From assembly GCA_030834895.1 (NCBI GenBank), contig JAUQXA010000007.1:124001-188000 (forward strand): a stretch of DNA of 64,000 nt. Reading direction: 5' to 3'. Under the pieces are notes generated by a model that saw nothing but the letters and a program-made list of their open reading frames with translations, ran no database searches and was not told the origin of the DNA. Position 1 is the stretch's first letter. Each line of letters opens with the position of its first letter. The position numbers were made by a program, and so were the translations under genes. The DNA comes from Anaerolineales bacterium. Its GTDB lineage: Bacteria > Chloroflexota > Anaerolineae > Anaerolineales > Villigracilaceae. Positions 15,392 to 24,237 of the stretch are shown piece by piece.

Positions 15392-15886
15392 GTGACTAAA
15401 CAAAATATCAGCCGTCGTGACTTCATCAAGGCAACCACTACTTTTATTGGTGGCTTGATCGGCGTTGGTATTGGACTTCCCACGATTGCGTATCTGCTCT
15501 CGCCCTCGCTCCGCAAAACGGAAGATGAATCCATCGTGGATCTCGGTCCACTCGATAAATATCCACTCAGGATTCCCACGTTGTTTGAATTTACGCGTAC
15601 CAAAGTAAACGGCTGGGAACGGACGGGGCTGAGTTACGGCGTGTTTGTTCTACGTCAGACCGAGAAGGATGTGCGCGTATTCTCGGATATTTGCACCCAT
15701 CTCGCCTGTCGAGTCAGTTGGCATCCTGACCAAAAGCATTACATCAGTCCCTGCCATGATGGTCACTTTGATATCTCAGGCAATAACATCAGCGGTCCGC
15801 CACCACGCCCGTTGGATGAATTTGTTACCAAAATCGAAGCTGGTAATTTATATATTCAGTTGCCGGCATTCAAACGAACTACATAA
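15392..15886 (+). CDS. Tat-exported Rieske [2Fe-2S] protein
   Basis: 164 residues, GTG start at 15392 after AAAGGAGG. The N-terminus has a twin-arginine signal (SRRDFIK) with a hydrophobic segment that probably stays as an anchor. The Rieske motifs are CTHLAC and CHDGHF, giving two Cys and two His ligands. It is shorter and simpler than a bc1 Rieske subunit, and no cytochrome b gene is adjacent. It probably donates or accepts electrons for an envelope oxidoreductase in this block. Confidence 0.92.
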   Translation: MTKQNISRRDFIKATTTFIGGLIGVGIGLPTIAYLLSPSLRKTEDESIVDLGPLDKYPLRIPTLFEFTRTKVNGWERTGLSYGVFVLRQTEKDVRVFSDICTHLACRVSWHPDQKHYISPCHDGHFDISGNNISGPPPRPLDEFVTKIEAGNLYIQLPAFKRTT

Positions 15887-15898
15887 CTGGAGATAATA

Positions 15899-16126
15899 AT
15901 GAACAAGAAACATATGCTGATTATGATCATTTGCTGCCTGCTTCCAATAGCAGGATTTGCCGCCGTGTCACTTTTCAAAATTCCGATGAACACGGCAGTG
16001 CTGGTGGGGCTGGCATTGCTCTGCCCATTATCTCACCTGCTCATGATGGGACAGATGAAGCATGACCACGGAGACGAACCACACGCCGCGCACGTCCATC
16101 TTGAATCGGATAATGAGAAAAAGTGA
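15899..16126 (+). CDS. DUF2933-like small membrane protein
   Basis: 75 residues with two membrane helices, then [11 protein letters not shown] and a His-rich tail ([15 protein letters not shown]). This pattern matches DUF2933 proteins, which commonly accompany copper and heavy-metal resistance genes. The His/Met residues probably bind metal at the membrane face. Start at ATG 15899 with GGAG upstream; the next gene begins inside its 3' end. Confidence 0.8.
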   Translation: MNKKHMLIMIICCLLPIAGFAAVSLFKIPMNTAVLVGLALLCPLSHLLMMGQMKHDHGDEPHAAHVHLESDNEKK

Positions 16127-17225
16127 TAACCCATTCTCGCGCCGCGATTTTTTGAAGCTTACCGCTTTGAGCGCCGGGGTATTGGCATTTCGTCCATTTG
16201 CCCAACTTACCCTGCCTGAATTCCCGCAGGGACAGGCGGATAAGTTGGGCCGCATCACCGTTGGCAAGATGGACGTTTTCGCGCGACCCGATGCAGGCAG
16301 CCAGATCGTCGGTGCGTTGTATGAGGATAATGTTTTTCCGTGGATACGTGAAGTTGTTGGTTCAATGCCAGGTCGCATCAATCAGCGCTTTGTGGAAACA
16401 CCTTATGGCTACATCTGGGGAGGATACATTCAGCCAGTACTGAATCAGCCCAATGTCCCAGTGACGAGTCTGCCGCAAACCAGCCTCGGGTCAGGCATGT
16501 GGGTCGAGGTCACCGTTCCGTATGTGGATTTGGTTCTGGATAATCCGCCTGCACGTGCGCCGTGGTTGCAGTATCGCGCGTCCATTGGCTTGCCTGCGCG
16601 ATTCTTCTATAGTCAAATCATCTGGATAGATCAAATCAAAACCGATGAGAACGGACAAGTATGGTATCGGCTCAACGAAAAATATGGCTCTGGTGATTTC
16701 TTCTGGGGACAAGCCGAAGCTTTTCGTCCGCTAACCGCAGAAGAAATGTCCCCCATCAGTCCGGATGTAGACCCCGCGCAGAAACGTATCGTTGTAAAAA
16801 TCTGGGAGCAAACAATTTCCTGTTTTGAAGGAAATACCGAAGTCCATTTTGCGCGCATTTCAAGCGGTGCATTATATGATGCCTTGGGTAACCGTGTGAC
16901 TGCGTGGGCAACGCCAGTTGGCGAATCCCCGATCTGGCGTAAAGCAGTCTCCCTACCGTTGAGCGGAGGCAGTGCCTCGGCAGGCTGGAGTCTTCCAGCA
17001 GTTGGGTGGGTGAGTCTGTTTGTTGGAACAGGCGTTGCCATCCACTCCACATTTTGGCACAACAACTACGGAGAACCATCTTCGCGCGGGTGTGTCAATG
17101 TAAGCCCTGAAGATGCAAAATGGGTTTTTCGCTGGAGCATGCCTCAGGTCCCATATGACCCGGGCGACGTAACTGTTGAGTGGCCGGGAGGAACGAAGGT
17201 CGGTGTTGAGGATAAAGAGATTTGA
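16113..17225 (+). CDS. Tat-exported L,D-transpeptidase (YkuD) with SH3-like domain
   Basis: 370 residues from ATG 16113; a frame from 16062 is open but lies inside the previous gene. A Tat signal (FSRRDFLK) is followed by a probable SH3-like region and a C-terminal YkuD domain with catalytic motif SRGCVN and upstream HSTFWHN. It crosslinks peptidoglycan or attaches proteins to it, with Cys as nucleophile. Tat export of such an enzyme is unusual but recurrent in Chloroflexota. It closes the operon started at 14357. Confidence 0.9.
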   Translation: MRKSDNPFSRRDFLKLTALSAGVLAFRPFAQLTLPEFPQGQADKLGRITVGKMDVFARPDAGSQIVGALYEDNVFPWIREVVGSMPGRINQRFVETPYGYIWGGYIQPVLNQPNVPVTSLPQTSLGSGMWVEVTVPYVDLVLDNPPARAPWLQYRASIGLPARFFYSQIIWIDQIKTDENGQVWYRLNEKYGSGDFFWGQAEAFRPLTAEEMSPISPDVDPAQKRIVVKIWEQTISCFEGNTEVHFARISSGALYDALGNRVTAWATPVGESPIWRKAVSLPLSGGSASAGWSLPAVGWVSLFVGTGVAIHSTFWHNNYGEPSSRGCVNVSPEDAKWVFRWSMPQVPYDPGDVTVEWPGGTKVGVEDKEI

Positions 17226-17438
17226 GCATCCAAAACATCACAACCCGGTAAAAATCAAAATGTTTTACAAAGAGAGATGGTCAGGAACAATCTAAGCGAA
17301 AGTAAAGTTCAGCTTTATAAGAGTTGCCCAGTGCAGCGTATATCTGGTATACGTTTATAAGTTTCGTTTACGAACGTAGGCAGCAGGATGTACTGCCTTT
17401 TGGGCAGTTTCCCATAAGAACTGATTGCTCGACCAGGA

Positions 17439-17483
17439 CAAATCAAAAGCGGCGGAGGTCAATCTCCGCCGCTTTTGATTTGT
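17439..17483 (-). terminator. Strong bidirectional terminator at the end of the ars operon
   Basis: A 20-bp perfect stem (17439-17458 with 17464-17483) with a 5-nt loop, beginning at the base after the acr3 stop codon on the minus strand. T/A-rich flanks allow it to work in either direction. The 213 bases between it and 17225 hold no gene I can see. Confidence 0.85.
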
Positions 17484-18629
17484 CTACCTCACCAGCACCT
17501 CATCCGGCGGGCAAACTTCCTGCGCTGCTGTGACCATCCCTGGGGCAGACAAAGCTTGCGGATACCAGCGCTTCTGGAGCCAGAACGCCACGTTCACCAA
17601 CCCGATCATCACCGGCACTTCCACCAACGGACCAATTACGGCTGCAAATGCCGCACCGCTATTGATGCCGAAGACCGCCACAGCCACTGCGATTGCCAGT
17701 TCGAAGTTGTTGCTGGCAGCCGTAAAGGAAAGCGTCGTCGTCTTGGAATAGTCCGCGCCCATGCGGTGTCCCATCCAGAACGAGACCAGGAACATGACCA
17801 CGAAATAAATCAGGAGCGGGATGGCAATTCGCACCACATCCATTGGGATTTGTACGATCAGGTTGCCCTTGAGAGAGAACATCACTACGATGGTGAACAA
17901 TAGAGCAATCAACGTCAGCGGGCTGACACGCGGCACGAAGTTTTTGTAATACCACTCCTTGCCTTTTGCCCGCACCAAAACCAGGCGGGTGAAGAAACCA
18001 GCCAGGAATGGAATGCCAAGGTAAATGAAAACGCTCTCGGCGATCTGCCCCATCGTGATATCCACCACCACACCTGTCAGACCAAACCAGGTTGGAAGCA
18101 CCGTCAGGAAAATATAGGCATACACGCTATAGAACAGCACCTGAAACACGCTGTTGAACGCCACCAGCCCGGCGGCATATTCGGTGTCACCGTGCGCCAG
18201 TTCGTTCCAGACAATGACCATCGCAATACATCGCGCCAGACCGATCATGATCAATCCCGCGATATATTCAGGATAGCCCTGCAGGAAAATGATGGCGAGT
18301 ACGAACATCAAAATGGGACCAATGATCCAGTTCTGAATCAGCGAGAGCGACAATACTTTTTTGTTGCGGAAGACATCGCCCAATTCCTCATACTTCACTT
18401 TGGTAAAGGGCGGGTACATCATCAAGATCAACCCGATGGCAATCGGGATGTTGGTCGTCCCCACCGAGACCGCATCATTGAAACGCACGACTCCTTCCGG
18501 GAACAAAAAGCCAATCCCCACACCGATCGCCATCGCCAGGAAAATCCATAGCGTCAGGTAACGGTCGAGGAAGGACAGTTGTTTGCTCAGGCTTTGCGCC
18601 GGGGCTTGTGTTGCTGCTACTTCAGACAT
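17484..18629 (-). CDS. acr3: Arsenite efflux permease Acr3
   Basis: 381 residues with about ten membrane helices of the bile acid/arsenite permease fold. The conserved helix-4 cysteine is in [19 protein letters not shown], and the acidic [11 protein letters not shown] motif is late in the protein; both are hallmarks of Acr3. It exports As(OH)3, driven by proton motive force, or by ATP when paired with ArsA. Last gene of the ars operon, 24 nt after arsC. Confidence 0.95.
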   Translation of the reverse strand: MSEVAATQAPAQSLSKQLSFLDRYLTLWIFLAMAIGVGIGFLFPEGVVRFNDAVSVGTTNIPIAIGLILMMYPPFTKVKYEELGDVFRNKKVLSLSLIQNWIIGPILMFVLAIIFLQGYPEYIAGLIMIGLARCIAMVIVWNELAHGDTEYAAGLVAFNSVFQVLFYSVYAYIFLTVLPTWFGLTGVVVDITMGQIAESVFIYLGIPFLAGFFTRLVLVRAKGKEWYYKNFVPRVSPLTLIALLFTIVVMFSLKGNLIVQIPMDVVRIAIPLLIYFVVMFLVSFWMGHRMGADYSKTTTLSFTAASNNFELAIAVAVAVFGINSGAAFAAVIGPLVEVPVMIGLVNVAFWLQKRWYPQALSAPGMVTAAQEVCPPDEVLVR

Positions 18630-18653
18630 GAAAAACCTCCAATTTTAAAAATG

Positions 18654-19055
18654 TTATCCAACCTGCTTGAGCAGTTTGGTAATTTCAAGTTCGATAGAAT
18701 CGCGCACTTTGCGAAAATCGTCCATGTTATCGGTGATGGCGGGGTCGGGGAAACTGTGATGGGTGCGCTTCCCCTTTCCAAGCCAGATGGGACATTCCTC
18801 GGCGGCTGAATCACAGACTGTGACCACCAGATCAAAATCCACGCCTTTGAATTCATCCGCCAGTTTCGACCGCCCCTCGTGCTGGATTCCGATTTCTGAC
18901 AGCGCTTCCAACGCCTTGGGGTGGACGTAGCCCGCAGGCTTTGTCCCCGCGCTGACGGCTTCCCACTCGCCGCCCAATCGCGCATTAACAATCGCCTCCG
19001 CCATTTGCGAGCGGCAGGAATTGCCCGTGCATAAAAATAAGACTTTTCGTTTCAT
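18654..19055 (-). CDS. arsC: Arsenate reductase, thioredoxin-coupled (LMW phosphatase fold)
   Basis: 133 residues. The P-loop CTGNSCRS (Cys9 nucleophile) and two redox cysteines (Cys81, Cys88 in VTVCDSAAEEC) match the S. aureus-type ArsC that passes a disulfide to thioredoxin. It converts cytoplasmic arsenate to arsenite for export by Acr3. Its start overlaps the stop of the preceding small gene by 4 nt. Confidence 0.95.
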   Translation of the reverse strand: MKRKVLFLCTGNSCRSQMAEAIVNARLGGEWEAVSAGTKPAGYVHPKALEALSEIGIQHEGRSKLADEFKGVDFDLVVTVCDSAAEECPIWLGKGKRTHHSFPDPAITDNMDDFRKVRDSIELEITKLLKQVG

Positions 19056-19348
19056 GCGGTTTGCTTCTCCATGATGGATTCGATTCTGCGTCGAATGGCA
19101 GGCACCGATATTTTTCCGCCACTGCTCAAAACTTCACCATTAATCAAAACCAGCGGCAACTGTGCTTCGTTCGGCATCGGCGGACAATCGGCGTCAAACA
19201 GGTCAAAATAATGGACTTCCACGGCTTCGCCGAAGCGCATCTTCAAATGATCCGCCGCCCATTTGGAAATATCGCGCCAGGAATCTTTCACGCCTTCCTT
19301 GCAGGCAATCGGCGCGCCGATGATTTGTACCAGGATGGGCTGACTCAT
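19052..19348 (-). CDS. Small thioredoxin-fold-like protein of the ars operon
   Basis: 98 residues with a beta-alpha pattern like a thioredoxin or ArsD fold. Cys16 lies in GAPIACKEG and Cys55 in DADCPPMPN, with a LPLVLINGEV strand typical of the cis-Pro region. I cannot name the family. It overlaps arsA upstream and arsC downstream by 4 nt each, so it is fully embedded in the operon. It may be a second arsenite chaperone or the reductant of ArsC. Confidence 0.8.
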   Translation of the reverse strand: MSQPILVQIIGAPIACKEGVKDSWRDISKWAADHLKMRFGEAVEVHYFDLFDADCPPMPNEAQLPLVLINGEVLSSGGKISVPAIRRRIESIMEKQTA

Positions 19349-21192
19349 GCAGTGACCCTTTCGCCATACAGTTGTTCGCCCAACTCTGCCAGCATCCCCA
19401 GTCCTTTGACCTCGCGTGGCAGGAGCGGAATCTGCACCAGCGGCACGCGGAAGCGCTCAATAATTTCTTTCAGGTATTTTTCCTGCATGGCGCGGCGGGA
19501 CTGTACAAAGGGTGTCGTTTGTTCGGGCGGAATGACAAAGTTTGCCACCACCATGCCCGCGCGAACGCCGACCGTTTCGAGTTCCTTTGCGGCGCGCCAG
19601 GCTTCGATGATGGGCGTTGCTTCAGGATTCATGACAAATGCAAACGTGCTTCGCGCCGGGTCACGCATCATCTCGATCACCTTGCCAAAACGCTGTTTGG
19701 CGACATCGTCGGCGGCGCTGCCATCCACAGAAGCAAAAACCTTCACGTCAATTTGCTGGCTCCAATCCATAGGCAACTCAAGCAAACGCATGGTGTGACC
19801 CGTCGGGGCGGTATCAAAGACCACCGCTTCCCATTCAGCCTGCGAAGCGTAATCAATAAACTGATCAAATGCCGCCATCTCTTCGGTGCAGGGCGAATCG
19901 AGTTCTTCTTCCATCACCTTGATGGCGCTTTCGGGGCGTCCACGCTGGCGGGCGTCGTTGAGAATGCGCGCCTTGTAGGTTTCAGCAGCCGCTTTCGGGT
20001 CAATCTTGACCGCCCACAAATTTGGCTGCCCACTCACAGCGGCAACCTCATCTCCAACGGGAGTATCCAGCACATCGCCAAGGTGCGCGGCAGGATCGGT
20101 GGTCAACAGCAGCGTCTTATATCCCTGCCGCGCCAGCCAGACTGCGGTGATACACGAGGCGACTGTTTTTCCGACGCCGCCTTTGCCCGCAAAAAAAACC
20201 GTCCGCCGATGACTGTTGGGTTCGATACGTGCCCGCACATCGTCGAGGGAGGAAGCGAAGGTTAGGCTGTGAGATTGGACGCTCTGCGCTTCAAACGTCC
20301 CTGTTGCCTGTTCGCCGTCAAAGAAGATTTTCCCCACCTGACGAAGTATCTCCACGCCCTTGATTTCACCCGCCTGCAGAGTCATGCGCTGGGTTGGGTA
20401 AGACAATTCGGCGTTGATTTGATTCAAGTAGCGCGCCTGCATTTCGGTACGCGCGGCAAAGAGCGGATTCTGCGCGCCTTCGGGCGGGATGATTCCATTG
20501 ACGATCAGCCGATAATTTTGGACATCCAGTTTTCTCAATTCATCGATTGCGCGGCGGGTCTCCTTGATGGAAATCGCCTCGGGGTGCAAAACGAATACAA
20601 AGCTGGTCTGCTCAGATTGCCGCATGGCAGTCAGAGCGCGCTCATACTTGTGCTTTGCATCCTGAATTGCCGCCGCAGGACCAATACAAGTTTGCCCGCT
20701 GCCCGTGCTGGCTGCGTCGATGGACTGGCTCCACTCGGACGGAAGTTCCAGCAAACGGATGGTGTGACCAGTGGGGGCAGTATCAAATATCACGATGTCG
20801 AAAACCAAGCCATTATCGGATGGCACATCCAGGAAATCAGTGAAACGGTCAAAGGCAGCCACCTCCGCTGTGCATGGTCCGCTCATCTGCTCTTCCATCA
20901 CCTGCACCATCTGGGCCGGGAAAGCAGCGCGCAGGGGCTGCATGGCGCGGTCTATATATTCCTGTGTGGCGATATCAGGGTCAATCTCAATCGCCGACAA
21001 ATTCGGCACACCCGCAATCGGCGTGACCTGATGCCCGATTTTCTGTTCAAACACATCTGCCAGGTTGGAAGCGGGATCGGTGGTGACGATGAGGGTGCGC
21101 CTGCCTTCGTCCGCATAACGGACGGCATGGGCGCAAGCCATGCTGGTCTTGCCGACACCGCCTTTGCCAGAGAAAAAGATAAATTGGGTCAT
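19345..21192 (-). CDS. arsA: Arsenite-stimulated pump ATPase ArsA, two-domain
   Basis: 615 residues made of two homologous ATPase halves. P-loops are GKGGVGKTS near residue 10 and GKGGVGKTV near residue 336, and each half has the DTAPTGHT signal. As(III)-binding cysteines are seen at Cys107 and Cys169, with another in SPCTEEM of the second half. It powers arsenite export and receives arsenite from ArsD. Here the pump is Acr3, not ArsB, a combination known from several phyla. It overlaps arsD by one base. Confidence 0.95.
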   Translation of the reverse strand: MTQFIFFSGKGGVGKTSMACAHAVRYADEGRRTLIVTTDPASNLADVFEQKIGHQVTPIAGVPNLSAIEIDPDIATQEYIDRAMQPLRAAFPAQMVQVMEEQMSGPCTAEVAAFDRFTDFLDVPSDNGLVFDIVIFDTAPTGHTIRLLELPSEWSQSIDAASTGSGQTCIGPAAAIQDAKHKYERALTAMRQSEQTSFVFVLHPEAISIKETRRAIDELRKLDVQNYRLIVNGIIPPEGAQNPLFAARTEMQARYLNQINAELSYPTQRMTLQAGEIKGVEILRQVGKIFFDGEQATGTFEAQSVQSHSLTFASSLDDVRARIEPNSHRRTVFFAGKGGVGKTVASCITAVWLARQGYKTLLLTTDPAAHLGDVLDTPVGDEVAAVSGQPNLWAVKIDPKAAAETYKARILNDARQRGRPESAIKVMEEELDSPCTEEMAAFDQFIDYASQAEWEAVVFDTAPTGHTMRLLELPMDWSQQIDVKVFASVDGSAADDVAKQRFGKVIEMMRDPARSTFAFVMNPEATPIIEAWRAAKELETVGVRAGMVVANFVIPPEQTTPFVQSRRAMQEKYLKEIIERFRVPLVQIPLLPREVKGLGMLAELGEQLYGERVTA

Positions 21193-21548
21193 TATTTTGC
21201 TCCATTAAGGGCGGCGCGTACTTCGTCCAATGATGGATATCCGCCGCTCTTGATAACCTTGCCGTGTACAACGATGATGGGCAGGGCGTCCATTTGTTTT
21301 TCACGTACCAGTTTCATCACTTCCGCGTTGCCCAAAAAGGCGTTGGGGTTGCTGCTCATTTGATAACGTTCCACACGCAGATTTTCGCGCTGGAGCGACA
21401 TAATCATCTCGTTTACATCCAACAAGGTCTGGTCGAGGGTTGGACCGCATAATCCCGTCGGGCAGCACATCGGCGGGTCAAAAAATTCCACATCCGCCGG
21501 GGCAATTGAGGTCGGCAGGGTGTTCAACAGAGGGATGATATTGCTCAT
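21192..21548 (-). CDS. arsD: Arsenite metallochaperone ArsD
   Basis: 118 residues. The As(III) site CCPTGLC (Cys28, Cys29, Cys34) has the same spacing as Cys12-13-18 of E. coli ArsD, with about 15 extra N-terminal residues. It loads arsenite on ArsA. It sits between arsR (2-nt gap) and arsA (overlap). Start at ATG 21548 with GGAGAAA upstream. Confidence 0.93.
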   Translation of the reverse strand: MSNIIPLLNTLPTSIAPADVEFFDPPMCCPTGLCGPTLDQTLLDVNEMIMSLQRENLRVERYQMSSNPNAFLGNAEVMKLVREKQMDALPIIVVHGKVIKSGGYPSLDEVRAALNGAK

Positions 21549-21550
21549 GA

Positions 21551-21973
21551 TTATTTTTTCTCCAATAAAGATTTTGAGGGGTGTGAAGTTGGATTATCGG
21601 GGTGATGAACCACCGCGCTGGGACCACAGGTCAGGTGGCGGGGTTGGATGCGCGCCGGGTCAAAGAACGCGCCGAAAGCAGCGTTGAGTTCATCCAGCGC
21701 GGTACGGTTGACCGAGTAATAGATCCAGCGCGAGTCCAGCGGGTCGCGCTCCGCATTTACCAATCCCACCTTGCGTAATTTACTTAAATGGTGCGAAATC
21801 AGGTTGGGCGCCATTTGCAGGACTTCGCCCAATTCGCAATTGCACTGCCTGCCCTGGATGATTATTTCCAAAATAAGCAGGCGTTTTGGTTCGGCTAATA
21901 CCTTGAGGCGCTCAGCCAACATTTCCAAGTTTACAGGGGAGGGCCGGATTTCGTCCGAAATATAGTTCAACAT
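21551..21973 (-). CDS. arsR: ArsR-family repressor with CxC sensor
   Basis: 140 residues from ATG 21973; the frame is open further upstream but those codons overlap the promoter. It is a winged-helix ArsR fold with QCNCELGEVLQ in the third helix, the position of the arsenite-sensing cysteines of E. coli ArsR. The recognition helix is around NLISHHLSKL. A consensus promoter ends 7 nt before the ATG, so the message would be leaderless or nearly so, and a palindrome spans the start codon. It represses the ars operon and possibly the divergent molybdoenzyme genes. Confidence 0.93.
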   Translation of the reverse strand: MLNYISDEIRPSPVNLEMLAERLKVLAEPKRLLILEIIIQGRQCNCELGEVLQMAPNLISHHLSKLRKVGLVNAERDPLDSRWIYYSVNRTALDELNAAFGAFFDPARIQPRHLTCGPSAVVHHPDNPTSHPSKSLLEKK

Positions 21974-21981
21974 ATGTTGAA
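21966..21981. promoter_or_regulatory. Probable ArsR operator
   Basis: Perfect 16-bp palindrome TTCAACATATGTTGAA. It abuts the -10 box and contains the arsR start codon and the expected transcription start, an effective position for a repressor. Confidence 0.7.
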
Positions 21982-22008
21982 TTATATTTCCCGATAAGGT
22001 TCTGTCAA
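21981..22008 (-). promoter_or_regulatory. Promoter of the ars operon
   Basis: TTGACA (22008-22003) and TATAAT (21986-21981) separated by 16 nt, a full sigma-70 consensus on the minus strand. Predicted start is at about 21974, next to the arsR ATG. Confidence 0.8.
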
Positions 22009-22156
22009 GAACAATATGTACTATGTCCCAAGTGACTTTTATTACAGTGGTAATCATCAAAAGTGAGTTTTATTCCCTCTGACAAACCAATCGCTATGCC
22101 TGCTGTAGGGTTTTTCCCCACAAATCCCAAATAAGTATCAGACTTTTCCCGATATG

Positions 22157-22168
22157 TGATTCTTATCA
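22157..22168. promoter_or_regulatory. Possible FNR/CRP-family site upstream of the molybdoenzyme operon
   Basis: TGAT-TCTT-ATCA matches the core of the FNR consensus, lacking the outer T and A. It lies 68 nt before the start at 22237, a position compatible with activation under low oxygen. Single site, no regulator gene nearby. Confidence 0.35.
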
Positions 22169-22236
22169 TTGGGTGGAAAATAAAGGTGGCATTATCGGAG
22201 TGAATCCGAACCATAATTCTAAGAAGGAGAAGCACA

Positions 22237-23085
22237 ATGACAAACGAAGCAAACCTGCTTGAAAAATATGCTTCCGAGGTCTTTGCCGGACTGGTCGCTC
22301 CCGCGTTGGATGGTGTAAATATATCCGCCGCCCTTGCTGACGACGCCCTGGCAAAGGAGGATGTTCTGGTGCGCATGAACCACGAGTTGGCGCGCGCGCT
22401 GGAAAAACCCGCTTCGGAACGACGCTGGGTGATGGTGATTGACCTGCGCCGCTGTATCGGCTGTCACGCCTGCACAGTGGCTTGTGTGGCGGAAAATAAA
22501 CTTCCGCCAGGGGTAGTCTACCGTCCCGTGATGACCGAAGAAGTTGGTACATATCCCAACGTAACCATGAACTTCCTGCCGCGCCCGTGTATGCAGTGCG
22601 AAAATTCGCCCTGCACCGAAGTTTGCCCGGTGAACGCCACATATCATAATGAAGAAGAGATCGTGGTTGTGGATTACGAACAGTGCATCGGCTGCCGCGC
22701 CTGCATGGCGGCTTGTCCCTACGGCGCGCGCACTTTCGATTTTGGCTATACCTATACCGAGCAGCTCCCTGTCTTTGACGGAGCAGTGATCGGCGGAAAA
22801 ACTGCTGCGGGGTACGAGCACGCTTCACAGGAATATGGTCAGGATTGGGAACGTAACGGCAAGCACGATTCGCCTGTGGGTAACGTCCGCAAGTGTCACT
22901 TCTGCCAGCATCGTATCAAGGATGGAATCCTGCCTGCTTGCACCACCACTTGTATTGGACGCGCCACCTATTTTGGCGACGCCAACGACTCAACCTCGTT
23001 GGTGACCGAACTCATCAACAAGCCCAACGTGATTCGGCTCAAGGAAGAACTTGGCACCGAGCCGCGCGTGTATTACATCGTGTAG
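22237..23085 (+). CDS. Four-cluster [4Fe-4S] ferredoxin subunit of the molybdoenzyme
   Basis: 282 residues with four cysteine quartets: 73/76/79/83, 118/121/126/130, 150/153/156/160 and 220/223/235/239. This is the electron-transfer subunit layout of DMSO reductase, TtrB, PsrB and ArrB. The first 65 residues are an extra helical extension without a Tat signal, so it would be co-exported with the catalytic subunit. Start at ATG 22237 after AAGGAGAAG. It links the NrfD quinone subunit to the Mo subunit encoded next. Confidence 0.95.
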   Translation: MTNEANLLEKYASEVFAGLVAPALDGVNISAALADDALAKEDVLVRMNHELARALEKPASERRWVMVIDLRRCIGCHACTVACVAENKLPPGVVYRPVMTEEVGTYPNVTMNFLPRPCMQCENSPCTEVCPVNATYHNEEEIVVVDYEQCIGCRACMAACPYGARTFDFGYTYTEQLPVFDGAVIGGKTAAGYEHASQEYGQDWERNGKHDSPVGNVRKCHFCQHRIKDGILPACTTTCIGRATYFGDANDSTSLVTELINKPNVIRLKEELGTEPRVYYIV

Positions 23086-23094
23086 GAGGATGAG

Positions 23095-24237
23095 ATGACA
23101 AAGAAAATCGCTTACGTTGTCGGCGCGCTTGCCCTGCTGTTCGGTTTGTGGGGCGTGTACATCCGCCTGTTTGATGGCGAACAAAGCGCCAATTACGGCT
23201 CCTACATTGGGTGGGGATTGTGGGTAGCCATGTACCTGTTTCTGGCAGGTCTGGCGGCGGGAGCCTATATGCTTGCCGCACTTGATTATCTGTTCGATGT
23301 GCCGCAATTCAAAGGCACAGGCAAAACCATGCTTTGGGCGGCGCTCGTCACCCTGCCTGCGGGTCTCGCTTCCATCGGCATGGACTTGGGTCACATGGAG
23401 CGCATTTGGAAGGTCTATCTCCAGCCCAGTTTCACGTCCTTCCTGGCGTGGATGGTTTGGGGTTACACCATCTTCCTGGTTTTGATTGCAGTTTCGCTTT
23501 ACCTGGCATTCACGCAGCCCGAAAAGAAAACCTTGAAAACCGTGATGTGGATTGGTTTCGTGGTCGCCATTCTGGTGGCAGGCGGCGTGGGATTTTTGTT
23601 GGGAGGCAATGCGGCGCGCCTATTCTGGCACGTTGGCTTGCTCCCGGTGCAATTCCCGGTCTTTGCGCTGGCTTCAGGCGTCGGGTTGATGCTGGTGATT
23701 GTGGGCTGGTTCATGCCCGAATTGAAAGAAGAGCAACGCTCCAAACTGCTGTGGACACTCGCCATCGCCTCCATCGTGACCAGTGTCATCAAATTGTATT
23801 TCCTGGTTGCAGACTTGACCCAATCCGTCTATGGCGGCGCAACCGATAACCTGATTGCCGTTCAATACATGTTGAGTGGTCCGCACGCATTCATGTTTTG
23901 GGGCGTGCAAATTGTTCTCGGGCTGGCTATCCCTGTCATCGTGCTGGCACAGCCCAAACTGGCGAAAAACGGATTCGTCGCCGGGCTGATGGGCTTGCTT
24001 CTGCTGATTGGCTATGCTGCCGCCCGCATCCTGATCGTGGTACCGGGACAGGTTGCCCCAATGCTGACCGGTCTGGCGGAAGCCTTCCACGGTCCCAAGT
24101 TGAGCATGGAATACACCCCCAGTCTGATGGAATGGTCGGTCACTTCCGCCGTGATGGGCTTTGCCATTCTGGGCATCCTGATTGGCATGGACTATCTGCT
24201 GGGTTACCTGGCGCGCTTTACGGAGGCAAAGAAATGA
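23095..24237 (+). CDS. NrfD/PsrC-family quinol-interacting membrane subunit
   Basis: 380 residues with about nine to ten membrane helices, polysulfide reductase NrfD type. It exchanges electrons with the quinone pool and anchors the complex; some members also move protons. It begins 9 nt after the ferredoxin gene with GGAGGA and ends in an ATGA overlap with the catalytic subunit gene, so the three are one unit in the order B-C-A. Confidence 0.93.
   Translation: MTKKIAYVVGALALLFGLWGVYIRLFDGEQSANYGSYIGWGLWVAMYLFLAGLAAGAYMLAALDYLFDVPQFKGTGKTMLWAALVTLPAGLASIGMDLGHMERIWKVYLQPSFTSFLAWMVWGYTIFLVLIAVSLYLAFTQPEKKTLKTVMWIGFVVAILVAGGVGFLLGGNAARLFWHVGLLPVQFPVFALASGVGLMLVIVGWFMPELKEEQRSKLLWTLAIASIVTSVIKLYFLVADLTQSVYGGATDNLIAVQYMLSGPHAFMFWGVQIVLGLAIPVIVLAQPKLAKNGFVAGLMGLLLLIGYAAARILIVVPGQVAPMLTGLAEAFHGPKLSMEYTPSLMEWSVTSAVMGFAILGILIGMDYLLGYLARFTEAKK

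Noticed and set aside
20269..21363. 364-codon plus-strand frame opposite arsA
   Set aside because: Antisense shadow; arsA is complete and conserved on the other strand.
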